Below are positions 33,624 to 40,906 of a DNA stretch of 64,000 nt, piece by piece. The DNA is from Polyangium sp. y55x31 (GTDB lineage Bacteria; Myxococcota_A; Polyangia; Polyangiales; Polyangiaceae): the NCBI RefSeq assembly GCF_029946505.1, contig NZ_JARZHG010000001.1:558001-622000 (forward strand). The letters are read 5' to 3'. Each line of letters starts with the position of its first letter. Position 1 is the stretch's first letter. The translations under genes were made by a program, and so were the position numbers. The notes under the pieces are model-generated. The model was given only the letters and a program-made list of their open reading frames with translations. It was not told the origin of the DNA and made no database searches.

Positions 33624-34951
33624 GCGACGGCCCGCTGCACGGGCCCGAGGTACCGGAGCGGCGCGCCCTCGGACGGACCCAGGGTCACGTTGCGGCGCAC
33701 GACACGCGGCGGCTCGGCCGAGAGCACCTGGAAGCGGTGCTCCGAGAGGAGCGTCCCGAGCACGATCTTCATTTCGTAGAGCGCGAACGCCGCCCCGAGG
33801 CAACGGCGCGCGCCGCCGCCGAACGGCAGATACTCGAACGGCGTGAATTTACGCTCCAGGAATCGCTCGGGCCGGAACACGTCGGCGTCGGGATAGAGGG
33901 CGGGGTTGTGATGCACGAGCACGATCGCCGCCATCACGGCGACCCCGGGCGGCAGCTCCCGCCCGCGGAACGTGAACGGCGCGAGGAGCTTGCGCGAGAC
34001 CATGGCGACGACCGGATGCAATCGCAAAGCCTCGTCGCAGACGGCCGAGAGATAAGGCAATTTGATGAGCGCCTCGGGCGCCGGGGCCGGGCCGAGCTCG
34101 CGGATCTCGGCGAGGAGCCGATCTCGAATGCGCGAGTTTCGGTGAATGCCGTCGAGCGCCCACGCCATGCCGATGGCCGTCGTCTCGTGGCCGGCGATGA
34201 GCATGGTGCGCAGCTCGTCGTCGATTTCCTCGTCGGACATGGGCCGGCCCTCCTCGTCGCGCACGGAGAGGAGCAGGCTCAAGATGTCCTCGCGGACCTC
34301 GCCGCTCTTGCGCCGGGCCTCGATCTCCTCGGCGATGAGGGCGTGGAAACGCTCGGTATACCGCTGGAAACGCGCCCAGGGCCCGAGGCCGCCGAAAGAG
34401 CGGCGCAGGGGCGTGATCATCATGAGCGGCGGCGTATACGCCTCGATGTAGCCGACGATCGCCTCGCGGAAGAGCGCCACGCGCGCCGGATCCCGCACTC
34501 CGAAGACAGCCTCGATGATGACCTCGAGCGAGATCTCCTGGGTGAGATCCTGCGCCTTGAATTTCGCACCCGCGGAGAGCTCGGCCGCCTTGCGGAGCGT
34601 GATGGTCGCCATGAGGTCGCCGTACGCGCGCATGCGATCGCCGTGGAAAGGCGGAGTGAGCAGCTTGCGCTCGCGGCGATGGCGCGCGCCGTCGAGCAGG
34701 AGCACCGAATGCCGGCCGACCACGGGTTCGAGCGGGAGATTCGCGAACGGCGTGAAGAGGGACGGATCCGCGGTGAAGATCTCGCGAATCCCCTCGGGAT
34801 CCCCCGTGACGACGACGTCCCCCATGGGCAGCGCGAGCTTGAACGGGTCGCCGTAACGGCCGACGGTGTCGAGGAAAAATTGCTTCGTGTCCCGGGCGAG
34901 CTTGAACGCCTGGAGCGCGGGAAAACGAGGACCGGCAGGCAAGGTGTGCAT
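33620..34951 (-). CDS. Cytochrome P450 (CYP110-like)
   Basis: This 443-residue soluble P450 has the I-helix 'LIAGHETTAIGMAWA', the K-helix ExxR in 'DEALRLHP' and the haem loop 'FGGGARRCLG' with the axial Cys at about 384. 'SVLLLDGARHRRERKLLTPPFHGDRM' and 'AAFALYEMKIVL' resemble the CYP110/class E group that oxidises fatty acids or terpenes. It needs a ferredoxin and reductase, not seen here. The open frame extends upstream, but GGAGG five bases before the ATG at 34951 fixes the start. It forms an operon with the TetR gene. Confidence 0.92.
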   Translation of the reverse strand: MHTLPAGPRFPALQAFKLARDTKQFFLDTVGRYGDPFKLALPMGDVVVTGDPEGIREIFTADPSLFTPFANLPLEPVVGRHSVLLLDGARHRRERKLLTPPFHGDRMRAYGDLMATITLRKAAELSAGAKFKAQDLTQEISLEVIIEAVFGVRDPARVALFREAIVGYIEAYTPPLMMITPLRRSFGGLGPWARFQRYTERFHALIAEEIEARRKSGEVREDILSLLLSVRDEEGRPMSDEEIDDELRTMLIAGHETTAIGMAWALDGIHRNSRIRDRLLAEIRELGPAPAPEALIKLPYLSAVCDEALRLHPVVAMVSRKLLAPFTFRGRELPPGVAVMAAIVLVHHNPALYPDADVFRPERFLERKFTPFEYLPFGGGARRCLGAAFALYEMKIVLGTLLSEHRFQVLSAEPPRVVRRNVTLGPSEGAPLRYLGPVQRAVA

Positions 34952-34963
34952 CGGGGCCTCCGT

Positions 34964-35001
34964 GGGAACCAAGGAAACTATATCGGTTTCCTCGGTTTCC
35001 C
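34964..35001. promoter_or_regulatory. Large imperfect dyad: probable TetR operator of the P450 operon
   Basis: GGGAACC-AAGGAAAC on the left mirrors GTTTCC-TCGGTTTCCC on the right around a TATATC-like centre, with one mismatch and one extra base. It begins 13 bases upstream of the P450 ATG. Direct GGTTTCC half-sites are doubled, which would suit two repressor dimers. A minus-strand TATAGT at the centre could be the -10 box. Confidence 0.55.
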
Positions 35002-35225
35002 GCAAGAGTCGAGAACATGCTCTCTCGCTTCGCGCGGAGCTGCGTGGACGGCTGCGGTCGCCGCGTGCGTGGATCGTCCTGTCGAGGGAGGCGGCGCGGG
35101 CAAATCGGCTTGCCCTATCGCGCCGAGCGACGTGCGTGTCCGTGCTCGCTCGTAGCGCCGAGCCACGTTGCGAGCTCGGCCTGCGACAGATCGAGCAGGG
35201 CGTCCCCTGTCTGGCCCCTGCTTGC

Positions 35226-35254
35226 GGAAGTGTTCGAATCCCTTCTCCTCCGCC
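35226..35254 (+). pseudogene. tRNA 3'-end-like relic (Ser/Leu type)
   Basis: The stretch holds the invariant T-loop GTTCGAATCC (35232-35241) with a T-arm-like stem on both sides, followed by TTCTCCTCCGCC, which reads like an acceptor 3' strand and discriminator before CCA. Read on the other strand it gives the 'GGEGIRTL' peptide well known as a sign of translated tRNA DNA. No matching 5' acceptor strand, D-arm or anticodon arm lies in the 100 bases upstream, so it is not a working tRNA. It may be an attachment-site remnant left by an integrated element. Confidence 0.45.
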
Positions 35255-35268
35255 GAGATCCGTGCGGC

Positions 35269-35670
35269 TTACGGCGCGGCCTTTGGATCCATCCACACCA
35301 CCTCCCAGTGGTGCCCGTCGAGGTCTTCGAAGCTCCGGCTGTACATGAACCCGTGGTCCTCCGGCGGCCCCCCGTCCTTGCCGCCGCCGGCGAGCGCCTT
35401 CGTCCACATCGCGTCCACCTCGGGGCGGCTCTCGCACGAGATCCCGTAGGCCCCCTCCACGTGCGTCGTGGTGTCGCAGATCTGCTTCTTGGTGAACGTC
35501 TTGAAGAACGTCTCGACGAGCAGCATCGCGTAGGCGTGCTCGCCGATGAGCAGGCAGGCGGCCTGCTCGCCCGTGAACTTCGGGTTGAAACTGAAGCCGA
35601 GGGCCTTCCAAAAGGCCAGGGAGCGATCGAGGTTCTTGATGGGCAGGCTGACGAAGAGCTTGTGGGACAT
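35269..35670 (-). CDS. VOC-family (glyoxalase-like) protein
   Basis: This 133-residue protein is a single vicinal-oxygen-chelate unit with paired beta-alpha-beta-beta-beta modules: 'KLFVSLPIKNLDRSLAFWKALGFSFNP', 'FMYSRSFEDLDGHHWEVVWMDP'. The C-terminal His-Trp-Glu is the usual metal-ligand end. It could be a lactoylglutathione lyase relative, a bleomycin-type resistance protein or another VOC enzyme; sequence alone cannot decide. AGGAGG eight bases before the ATG at 35670 settles the start against a longer frame. It is divergent from the AAC(3) gene. Confidence 0.87.
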   Translation of the reverse strand: MSHKLFVSLPIKNLDRSLAFWKALGFSFNPKFTGEQAACLLIGEHAYAMLLVETFFKTFTKKQICDTTTHVEGAYGISCESRPEVDAMWTKALAGGGKDGGPPEDHGFMYSRSFEDLDGHHWEVVWMDPKAAP

Positions 35671-35785
35671 GAGGTTGTCCTCCTTTTGCTCCATGGACGC
35701 CCCGCCGGCGGAAAAATCATCGGTCGCTCCCGCGCAGAGGTCGACGAAGAGCGAGGCGCCTCCGCGCCCCCCCCCGACGGAGCAG

Positions 35786-35920
35786 CCCTCGCCCCGGCAA
35801 CGTAGGCGGGCCAGCCGAACGGTCTGTCGGGGTCCCACGGGAGCTGCACCTCGACGATGATGACCAGGACGGGCTGCTCCGATTGCGAAATAACTCGACG
35901 AGCGCTTCGTGGAGCAACAC
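35786..35920 (-). pseudogene. Frameshifted remnant of a PD-(D/E)XK-type nuclease-family gene
   Basis: On the minus strand, a GTG at 35920 opens the peptide 'LLHEALVELFRNR', the N-terminus of a large family common in myxobacteria and actinobacteria. After about 15 codons the frame must shift by one to continue as 'QPVLVIIVEVQLPWDPDRPF' and 'GWPAYVAGARA', the family core whose 'VEVQ' is the nuclease-like motif. In intact relatives some 40-50 residues separate these two blocks, so there is both an internal deletion and a frameshift, and the rest of the gene is missing. It fills most of the 305-base gap between the VOC and AAC(3) genes. Confidence 0.55.
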
Positions 35921-35975
35921 TCGCGGCGAACCCGCGGCCCGATAGCCCTTCCCCGGGGTTCATGATGGCTGCAGA

Positions 35976-36836
35976 ATGCCCCTCGTCCACCACGACTCGA
36001 CCATGTCCACGACCCCCCCGCCGCAGAGCCCCACCGACCTCGTGCGTGACCTGAGACAGCTCGGCGTCCGCGCGGGCGACACCTTGATGATCCACGCTTC
36101 CCTCCGCGCCGTCGGGCCTGTCGAAGGCGGCGCGCGTGGCGTGCTCGACGCCCTCGACGACGCCGTCGGCGAGGCCGGAACGTTGATGATGGTCCTCGGC
36201 GCGCGCGACGACTGGGCCTGGGTGAATGATCTGCCCGAACACGAGCGCGCCGCACATCTGGAAAACGCCGAGCCCTTCGATAGCCTGCGCACACCCGCGG
36301 ATCCGGACGTCGGTTACCTCGCCGAAGCGCTCCGCCAGCGCCCCGGTACGCTCGTGTCGGACCATCCCGAGGGGCGATTCGGCGCCCGCGGCGCGCGGGC
36401 CGTCGAGCTCCTCCGTGATCCGCCGTGGCACGATTATTTTGGTCCCGGCTCGCCGCTCGAAAAGTTATGCCAGCTCGGCGGGCGCGTGCTCCGCCTCGGC
36501 GCCGATTTCAATACGACCACCGTCCTCCACTGGGCCGAGTATCTCGTGGATCTTCCGGACAAACGCCGGGTCCGTCGATACCGTCGCATCGCGGGAAGCT
36601 CGGCGCCCGAGATCCGCCATGTCGATTGCCTCGACGACAGCGACGGGATCGTCGAATGGGACGGCGAGGACTATTTCGCCGTCATTTTGCAAGAATACCT
36701 GGCCACGGGCTGTGCGCGCCAAGGGACCGTGGGCCGGGCGCGGAGCGAGCTCCTCGAAGCCGCGGACCTCGTGCGCTTCGGCGTCGCCTGGATGAACAGC
36801 CAATTCGCGCGTCAAGCGAGCCTGAGACGCATATGA
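35976..36836 (+). CDS. AAC(3)-family aminoglycoside N-acetyltransferase-like protein
   Basis: This 286-residue protein matches the antibiotic (AAC(3)) acetyltransferase fold: 'GDTLMIHASLRAVGPVEGGARGVLDAL', 'SDHPEGRFGARGARAVELL' (conserved His) and 'GRVLRLGADFNTTTVLHWAEY'. Family members transfer acetyl from acetyl-CoA to the 3-amino group of aminoglycosides, and some act on other amines. An environmental homologue may protect against antibiotics or have another substrate. The start is uncertain: ATG at 35976 or 36003, neither with a good ribosome-binding site. Its 3' end overlaps the opposing GNAT gene by 25 bases. Confidence 0.85.
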   Translation: MPLVHHDSTMSTTPPPQSPTDLVRDLRQLGVRAGDTLMIHASLRAVGPVEGGARGVLDALDDAVGEAGTLMMVLGARDDWAWVNDLPEHERAAHLENAEPFDSLRTPADPDVGYLAEALRQRPGTLVSDHPEGRFGARGARAVELLRDPPWHDYFGPGSPLEKLCQLGGRVLRLGADFNTTTVLHWAEYLVDLPDKRRVRRYRRIAGSSAPEIRHVDCLDDSDGIVEWDGEDYFAVILQEYLATGCARQGTVGRARSELLEAADLVRFGVAWMNSQFARQASLRRI

Positions 36837-37327
36837 ACGCGGTAATTCCAGTCGATGCCGTGTTCCCGTTGCGCCTCGGTCACCGCGCGCATCTCCGGGG
36901 ACCATTCTTCCGGCGGGACCACGACGAACCCGTGACGCGCATACCAGGGCATGTTCCAGGTGACATCCGATTGCGTGTTCAAGACCAGGGTCCGCTCGCC
37001 TGCCGCGCGCGCCCGCTCGATCGAGTCTCGCAAGAGCGCAGTCCCGATGCCGAGACGCCCGTGCGAGGGCAAGACGCTCACCTGCCCGAGGCAAAGCTCC
37101 GCGCCGAGCCGGGTGACGAAGAGCCAGCCGACGACCTCGCCGTCCACCTCGGCGACGGTGATTCGCCCGGCCTCCACGGCCCGCTTGGCCACGTCGGGCG
37201 GAATGGTCTCCCCGTCGAGAAACGACGCATGGCCCGTCTCCCGAAAACGCTCGTCGGCCGCGCGCTCGATGGCCACGAGCACAGGGATGTCTTCGGCGCG
37301 CGCTGGTCGCAGAAGGAACGAGCTCAC
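36812..37327 (-). CDS. GNAT-family N-acetyltransferase
   Basis: This 171-residue protein is a single GNAT domain: 'LRPARAEDIPVLVAIERAADERF' start, beta4 'LGQVSVLPSHGRLGIGTALL' with the acetyl-CoA pyrophosphate loop RLGIGTA, and 'FYARHGFV'-type ending ('WYARHGFVVVP'). It acetylates an amine on a small molecule or protein; the substrate is unknown. The ATG at 37327 is divergent from a lipoprotein gene 64 bases away. The tail overlaps the AAC(3) gene tail-to-tail. Confidence 0.9.
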   Translation of the reverse strand: MSSFLLRPARAEDIPVLVAIERAADERFRETGHASFLDGETIPPDVAKRAVEAGRITVAEVDGEVVGWLFVTRLGAELCLGQVSVLPSHGRLGIGTALLRDSIERARAAGERTLVLNTQSDVTWNMPWYARHGFVVVPPEEWSPEMRAVTEAQREHGIDWNYRVHMRLRLA

Positions 37328-37390
37328 CCCCGAGCTGTATCATACCTGCGTGGCTCGGGAACTCCGCGCGCTCCGTGGACTCCTTCTCCT

Positions 37391-38017
37391 ATGGTTCGTG
37401 TTCTCGCCTGCGCCGCTTCGATGGTGCTCCCGGCGCTCGGCCTCGCCTGCAGCCCGACGCGCCCGCCCGTCGAAGCTCCGCCCGCGGCCTCCTCGGCGCC
37501 CTCCCCGACCGAAGATACACCTCCGCACGTGACGCCTCGCGCGCCGGTCTCGACCGCCGACTGCCCCTTCCACTGGACGCCTCACGAGATCGGCGCGAGC
37601 GTGCTCCGGCTTTCGGCCGAATACGCCGGTCGATTCATGAACCCGCTCTACGACGCGGCGTGCGCCTGCGTGCGCCCGGGGGAACACATTTACATGGTCG
37701 CCCGCATCGTGCCCGAGCGCGGGACGATCGAGGCCGTGACGGGTGATCGCAACGACCACCCGATACGCGCCGATCCGAGCATCGATGCCTGCTTCGCCAC
37801 CGTGCTCGGGGCGACGACCTTCGAGCCGTTCGAGGTCGGCAGCGACGTCGTCTGCCCCGAAGAGCCGCCGCCGCCCACGAAGGGCCCTCCCTTCTTCCGC
37901 CCCCCGCGCCTGGCGAATTGCCCCGCGCCCGGCGAGCAGACCTCGAAAATCGTCTATCCGCTCCTCGTGGACCGCCGCAAAGAGGCGCCTGCGCCCGCGC
38001 CGGCCGAGGGCCCGTAA
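37391..38017 (+). CDS. Lipoprotein with TonB-C-like region
   Basis: This 208-residue predicted lipoprotein has a signal 'MVRVLACAASMVLPALGLAC' with lipobox LGLAC, a Pro/Ala/Ser linker, then a Cys-containing globular part ('YDAACACVRPGEHIYMVARIVPERGTIEAVTG', 'SIDACFATVLGATTFEPFEVG'). The latter recalls the C-terminal domain of myxobacterial AgmX/TonB-like proteins, in which a Cys pair frames a two-layer fold. A Pro-rich tail follows. The open frame runs far upstream in noise; the ATG at 37391 begins the signal peptide. No function can be assigned. Confidence 0.75.
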   Translation: MVRVLACAASMVLPALGLACSPTRPPVEAPPAASSAPSPTEDTPPHVTPRAPVSTADCPFHWTPHEIGASVLRLSAEYAGRFMNPLYDAACACVRPGEHIYMVARIVPERGTIEAVTGDRNDHPIRADPSIDACFATVLGATTFEPFEVGSDVVCPEEPPPPTKGPPFFRPPRLANCPAPGEQTSKIVYPLLVDRRKEAPAPAPAEGP

Positions 38018-38070
38018 AAAAGACCTATTTTCTCCTCCGCTGCGCGCGCGTGAGCTGCTAGAAGTCGTTC

Positions 38071-39186
38071 GTGCTCTCGATCGCGAATTTCATTTTTTTG
38101 GTGAAGGTCGCCGTGTGGGCGGTGTTCCTCCTCGTCTTCCCGCCCATCACCTTTGCGAACGGGATGTACGCGGCGACCGTCCTCCTTTCGGTCCTGGGCC
38201 TCCTCCTCGACCTGACGGCGCTCGGAGAGCTCCTGCCGCAATCGACGCAGCCGAAGGTACGGCGCGGCGTCGTCGCGAGCTTGGCGCTCGTGCACATTTC
38301 ACTCCTCGCCCTGTCCGTCGTCCGCCTCGTGTCCCCGCGCTACGGCGCATGGCAGCGCATTGCCGGCACCGATGAATGGAACAATCCCGCGCTGGTGCGC
38401 GCCGAGCACGGACCGCTGCTCGCCCTAGGCCGCGGAGACGTCTTTTCGCTCGGCAAAGATGGCAAGTTCGTCCCGGTATCCGACATCGCGGGTCCCGTGT
38501 ATGGGATCGGCGCCGGGGCGCATCGCGCGTGGTTCGTCGACGTCGAGGGCAAGTTCGCGTGGGGTTATGACGGAGCCTCCCTCGAAAAGATCCCGCTCGG
38601 GTGGGGCGCATCCACGCGAATGCCCGAGGGCGCTGCGCTCGACGACGCGTTTTTCGTCGTTCGCCCTCGCAGTCTCGTGCGTGTGGAGCTCCGTGGCCAT
38701 CAGAGCGAGGTGATCGACGGAGCATCGATCACCGGCGTCGCCGCCGATGGAACACGCGTCATCGCGGTGGGTTCTCACCTCTTCGTGAGCGAGGACGGTG
38801 GACGGCATTTCGAGGATCGCGGGCCCCTCGGACTCCCGGCCCCCTCGGTGTACGCGGGCGGAGGCTCCTATTACCTCGTGCAAGGCGGGCTCATGTCCTC
38901 GCGGCTCTTCGTGAGTGAAGCGGGCCGGCGCCTCGAAGAGCGAAAGGCGCCGGTGCGCGACATTCGTGTCCTCGCGGTGGATCCGCACGACGGTCGCCGG
39001 ATATGGATCGGGACCTGGGGCGAAGGGATCTGGCGCTCCGACGACGCGGGACGAACCTTCCAGGACCTCGAGCTCGAGGGGCTCGAGGTGCAGTCCCTGG
39101 TGGTCGATTTCGCGACGAAGGATGCGTGGGTCGCCGCGACGAACCTCGCGACCCCGAGCGGCGTGTTCCATTACGGAGCACGCTGA
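38071..39186 (+). CDS. Membrane-anchored sialidase/YCF48-like beta-propeller protein
   Basis: This 371-residue protein starts with three hydrophobic segments (about 5-85) and continues as a propeller-like domain with repeated 'VSEDGGRHFED', 'WIGTWGEGIWRSDDAGRTFQD' Asp-box motifs (SxDxGxxF/W), as in sialidases and YCF48-type assembly factors. No glycosidase active-site residues are recognisable. The start is GTG at 38071. A tight GAAA-tetraloop hairpin follows the stop by eight bases. Confidence 0.75.
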   Translation: MLSIANFIFLVKVAVWAVFLLVFPPITFANGMYAATVLLSVLGLLLDLTALGELLPQSTQPKVRRGVVASLALVHISLLALSVVRLVSPRYGAWQRIAGTDEWNNPALVRAEHGPLLALGRGDVFSLGKDGKFVPVSDIAGPVYGIGAGAHRAWFVDVEGKFAWGYDGASLEKIPLGWGASTRMPEGAALDDAFFVVRPRSLVRVELRGHQSEVIDGASITGVAADGTRVIAVGSHLFVSEDGGRHFEDRGPLGLPAPSVYAGGGSYYLVQGGLMSSRLFVSEAGRRLEERKAPVRDIRVLAVDPHDGRRIWIGTWGEGIWRSDDAGRTFQDLELEGLEVQSLVVDFATKDAWVAATNLATPSGVFHYGAR

Positions 39187-39194
39187 TCCCACCA

Positions 39195-39208
39195 CGGGCG
39201 AAAGCCCG
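39195..39208 (+). terminator. GNRA-tetraloop hairpin after the propeller gene
   Basis: CGGGC and GCCCG pair around GAAA, a very stable loop type, eight bases after the stop codon at 39186. No U-run follows. It could end transcription with a factor or protect the transcript's 3' end. Confidence 0.4.
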
Positions 39209-39299
39209 CCGGGGAACGAGGGCTTGCGGGGGCAAGGCCACGGAAACATGAAACCGCTTGGCGACACGTCTCCGGCGGCCTTGCGCGGGGGGATCTGGT

Positions 39300-40877
39300 A
39301 TGCGGCGGGTTTCTTCCATCATCGCGGCGATGGCTCTTTTTTGCGGCGCTCGGGTATCGGCGGCGGCCGATCCGATGGTGGTCCGGATCGAAGGCGGAAA
39401 GATCCGCGGCAAGGCCGAGGGCGAGGTCCAGGTCTGGAAAGGCATTCCTTTCGCCGCGCCGCCGGTCGGCGCGCTCCGCTTTCGGGCGCCAGAGCCGGTA
39501 AAACACTGGAAAGGCGTCCTCGACGCCTCGGCCTTCCGGTCCAATTGCATGCAAGCCGACGACGTGCCGAACATCTCGGAGGATTGCCTTTATCTGAATG
39601 TCTTCCGTCCGGCCGCGCGCACGGAAAAAGCCCTGCCCGTCATGGTCTGGATTCACGGCGGCGCCCTCGTCCGGGGAGGCGCTTCACTTTATCCAGGCGC
39701 GGGTCTCGCGCGGCAGGGCGTCGTGCTCGTGACCCTCAACTATCGCCTCGGCCGGCTCGGGTTCTTCGCGCACCCGGCGCTCGCGCGCGAAGCGCCGAAC
39801 GAGCCGCGCGGCAACTACGGCTACATGGATCAGATCGCGGCGCTCCGATGGGTGCAGCGGAACATCGCTGCATTCGGCGGAGATCCGAACAAGGTCACGA
39901 TTTTCGGCGATTCCGCCGGCGGCGGCTCCGTCCTCGTCCAGATGACCTCGCCGATGTCGCGTGGCCTGTTCCACCGGGCCATCCTCCACTCGGCCGGCCT
40001 CCCGACCGCGCGCGCCGCGGCGATTCCCCTCCGGGAGCTCCCGGCGGCGGAAAAGATCGCGGTCGATTACGCGTCGACCCTGGGCATCGTTGGCGCGGAT
40101 GCGGCGTCGCTCGCGGCGCTTCGCTCGCTCCCGGCCGAAAAGCTGGTCGCAGCCAGCGACAGCAATGCCGTCCTCCGGGAATTGTCGGGAGGTCCTCAGG
40201 TTCCGGGCGTCGCGGGACCGATTCGCGACGGTCGCCTCGTCGTCGAATCTCCCGAGGAGGCGCTGCTTGCGGGCCGTCAAGCGAAGATCCCGGTCATCAC
40301 GGGCGCCACTGATCACGACCTTGCCACCGGATCAGCGCGGACCAAGGAAGAACTCTTCAGGATCTTCGGTCCGTTCTCCGCGCGGGCGCGGACGCTCTAC
40401 GACCCGGAAAGCAATGCCGAGCTTTCCACGCTCGTCCAGAACGTCCATGCCGATCGGGTGATGGTCGAACCTTCGCGTCACCTGGCGGAAGCCATGGTCC
40501 GGGCCGGGCAACCTGCTTATTTCTACCGGTTTTCCTACGTAGCGGAATCGCGCCGGGGAAAGGTCCCAGGCGCCACGCATGCCGCCGACGTTGCTTTTGC
40601 GCTCGATGCGCCCTCCGTGGTCACGGGGGACCAGACGACGTACGCGGATTGGGCGATGGCGCGGACGATGAGCAGCTACTGGGTCACTTTCGCGAAAACC
40701 GGCAATCCGAACAGCGCGGGTCGCCCCGCGTGGCGAACGTACGACCTCGAACGACGCGACGTGTTGCATTTCACGAACGACGGCGTGGTATTCGGGCCCG
40801 ATCCGCTGAAGGACCGCCTCGATCTCTGGAAGGCGGTGTTCGAGGCCGCGCCGTGTCGTGCTCGCCCCGGTGATTGA
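39300..40877 (+). CDS. Secreted type-B carboxylesterase
   Basis: This 525-residue protein has an N-terminal signal (1-22, ending 'ARVSAA'). It carries the carboxylesterase/lipase family marks: 'GIPFAAPPVGALRFRAPEP', 'SEDCLYLNVFRP', oxyanion-hole 'IHGGALVRGG' and nucleophile 'FGDSAGGGSV', with Asp replacing the usual Glu next to the Ser. The catalytic His is in 'PGATHAADVAFAL'. It hydrolyses esters of unknown nature outside the cytoplasm. The start is ATG at 39300 with GGGGGG seven bases upstream, preferred to a TTG 14 codons earlier. It converges on the aminopeptidase gene. Confidence 0.88.
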   Translation: MRRVSSIIAAMALFCGARVSAAADPMVVRIEGGKIRGKAEGEVQVWKGIPFAAPPVGALRFRAPEPVKHWKGVLDASAFRSNCMQADDVPNISEDCLYLNVFRPAARTEKALPVMVWIHGGALVRGGASLYPGAGLARQGVVLVTLNYRLGRLGFFAHPALAREAPNEPRGNYGYMDQIAALRWVQRNIAAFGGDPNKVTIFGDSAGGGSVLVQMTSPMSRGLFHRAILHSAGLPTARAAAIPLRELPAAEKIAVDYASTLGIVGADAASLAALRSLPAEKLVAASDSNAVLRELSGGPQVPGVAGPIRDGRLVVESPEEALLAGRQAKIPVITGATDHDLATGSARTKEELFRIFGPFSARARTLYDPESNAELSTLVQNVHADRVMVEPSRHLAEAMVRAGQPAYFYRFSYVAESRRGKVPGATHAADVAFALDAPSVVTGDQTTYADWAMARTMSSYWVTFAKTGNPNSAGRPAWRTYDLERRDVLHFTNDGVVFGPDPLKDRLDLWKAVFEAAPCRARPGD

Positions 40878-40906
40878 CACCGAGCGATTCCCCGAACCGA
40901 CTCCGT

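Larger units (their letters stand above)
34952..35268. other. 317-base gap upstream of the P450 operon
   Basis: It contains the TetR-type dyad (34964-35001), a 7-bp GCCGAGC/GCTCGGC hairpin with a 10-base loop (35157-35180) and a tRNA-like 3' fragment (35226-35254). No coding sequence is supported. The hairpin and the tRNA relic sit close together and may mark the edge of a vanished insertion. Confidence 0.5.

Noticed and set aside
35150-35260. A complete tRNA gene at the GTTCGAATCC site
   Set aside because: No 5' acceptor strand, D-arm or 7-base anticodon loop can be drawn. The CAGGG/CCCTG stem in the region has only a 4-base loop. Kept as a relic.
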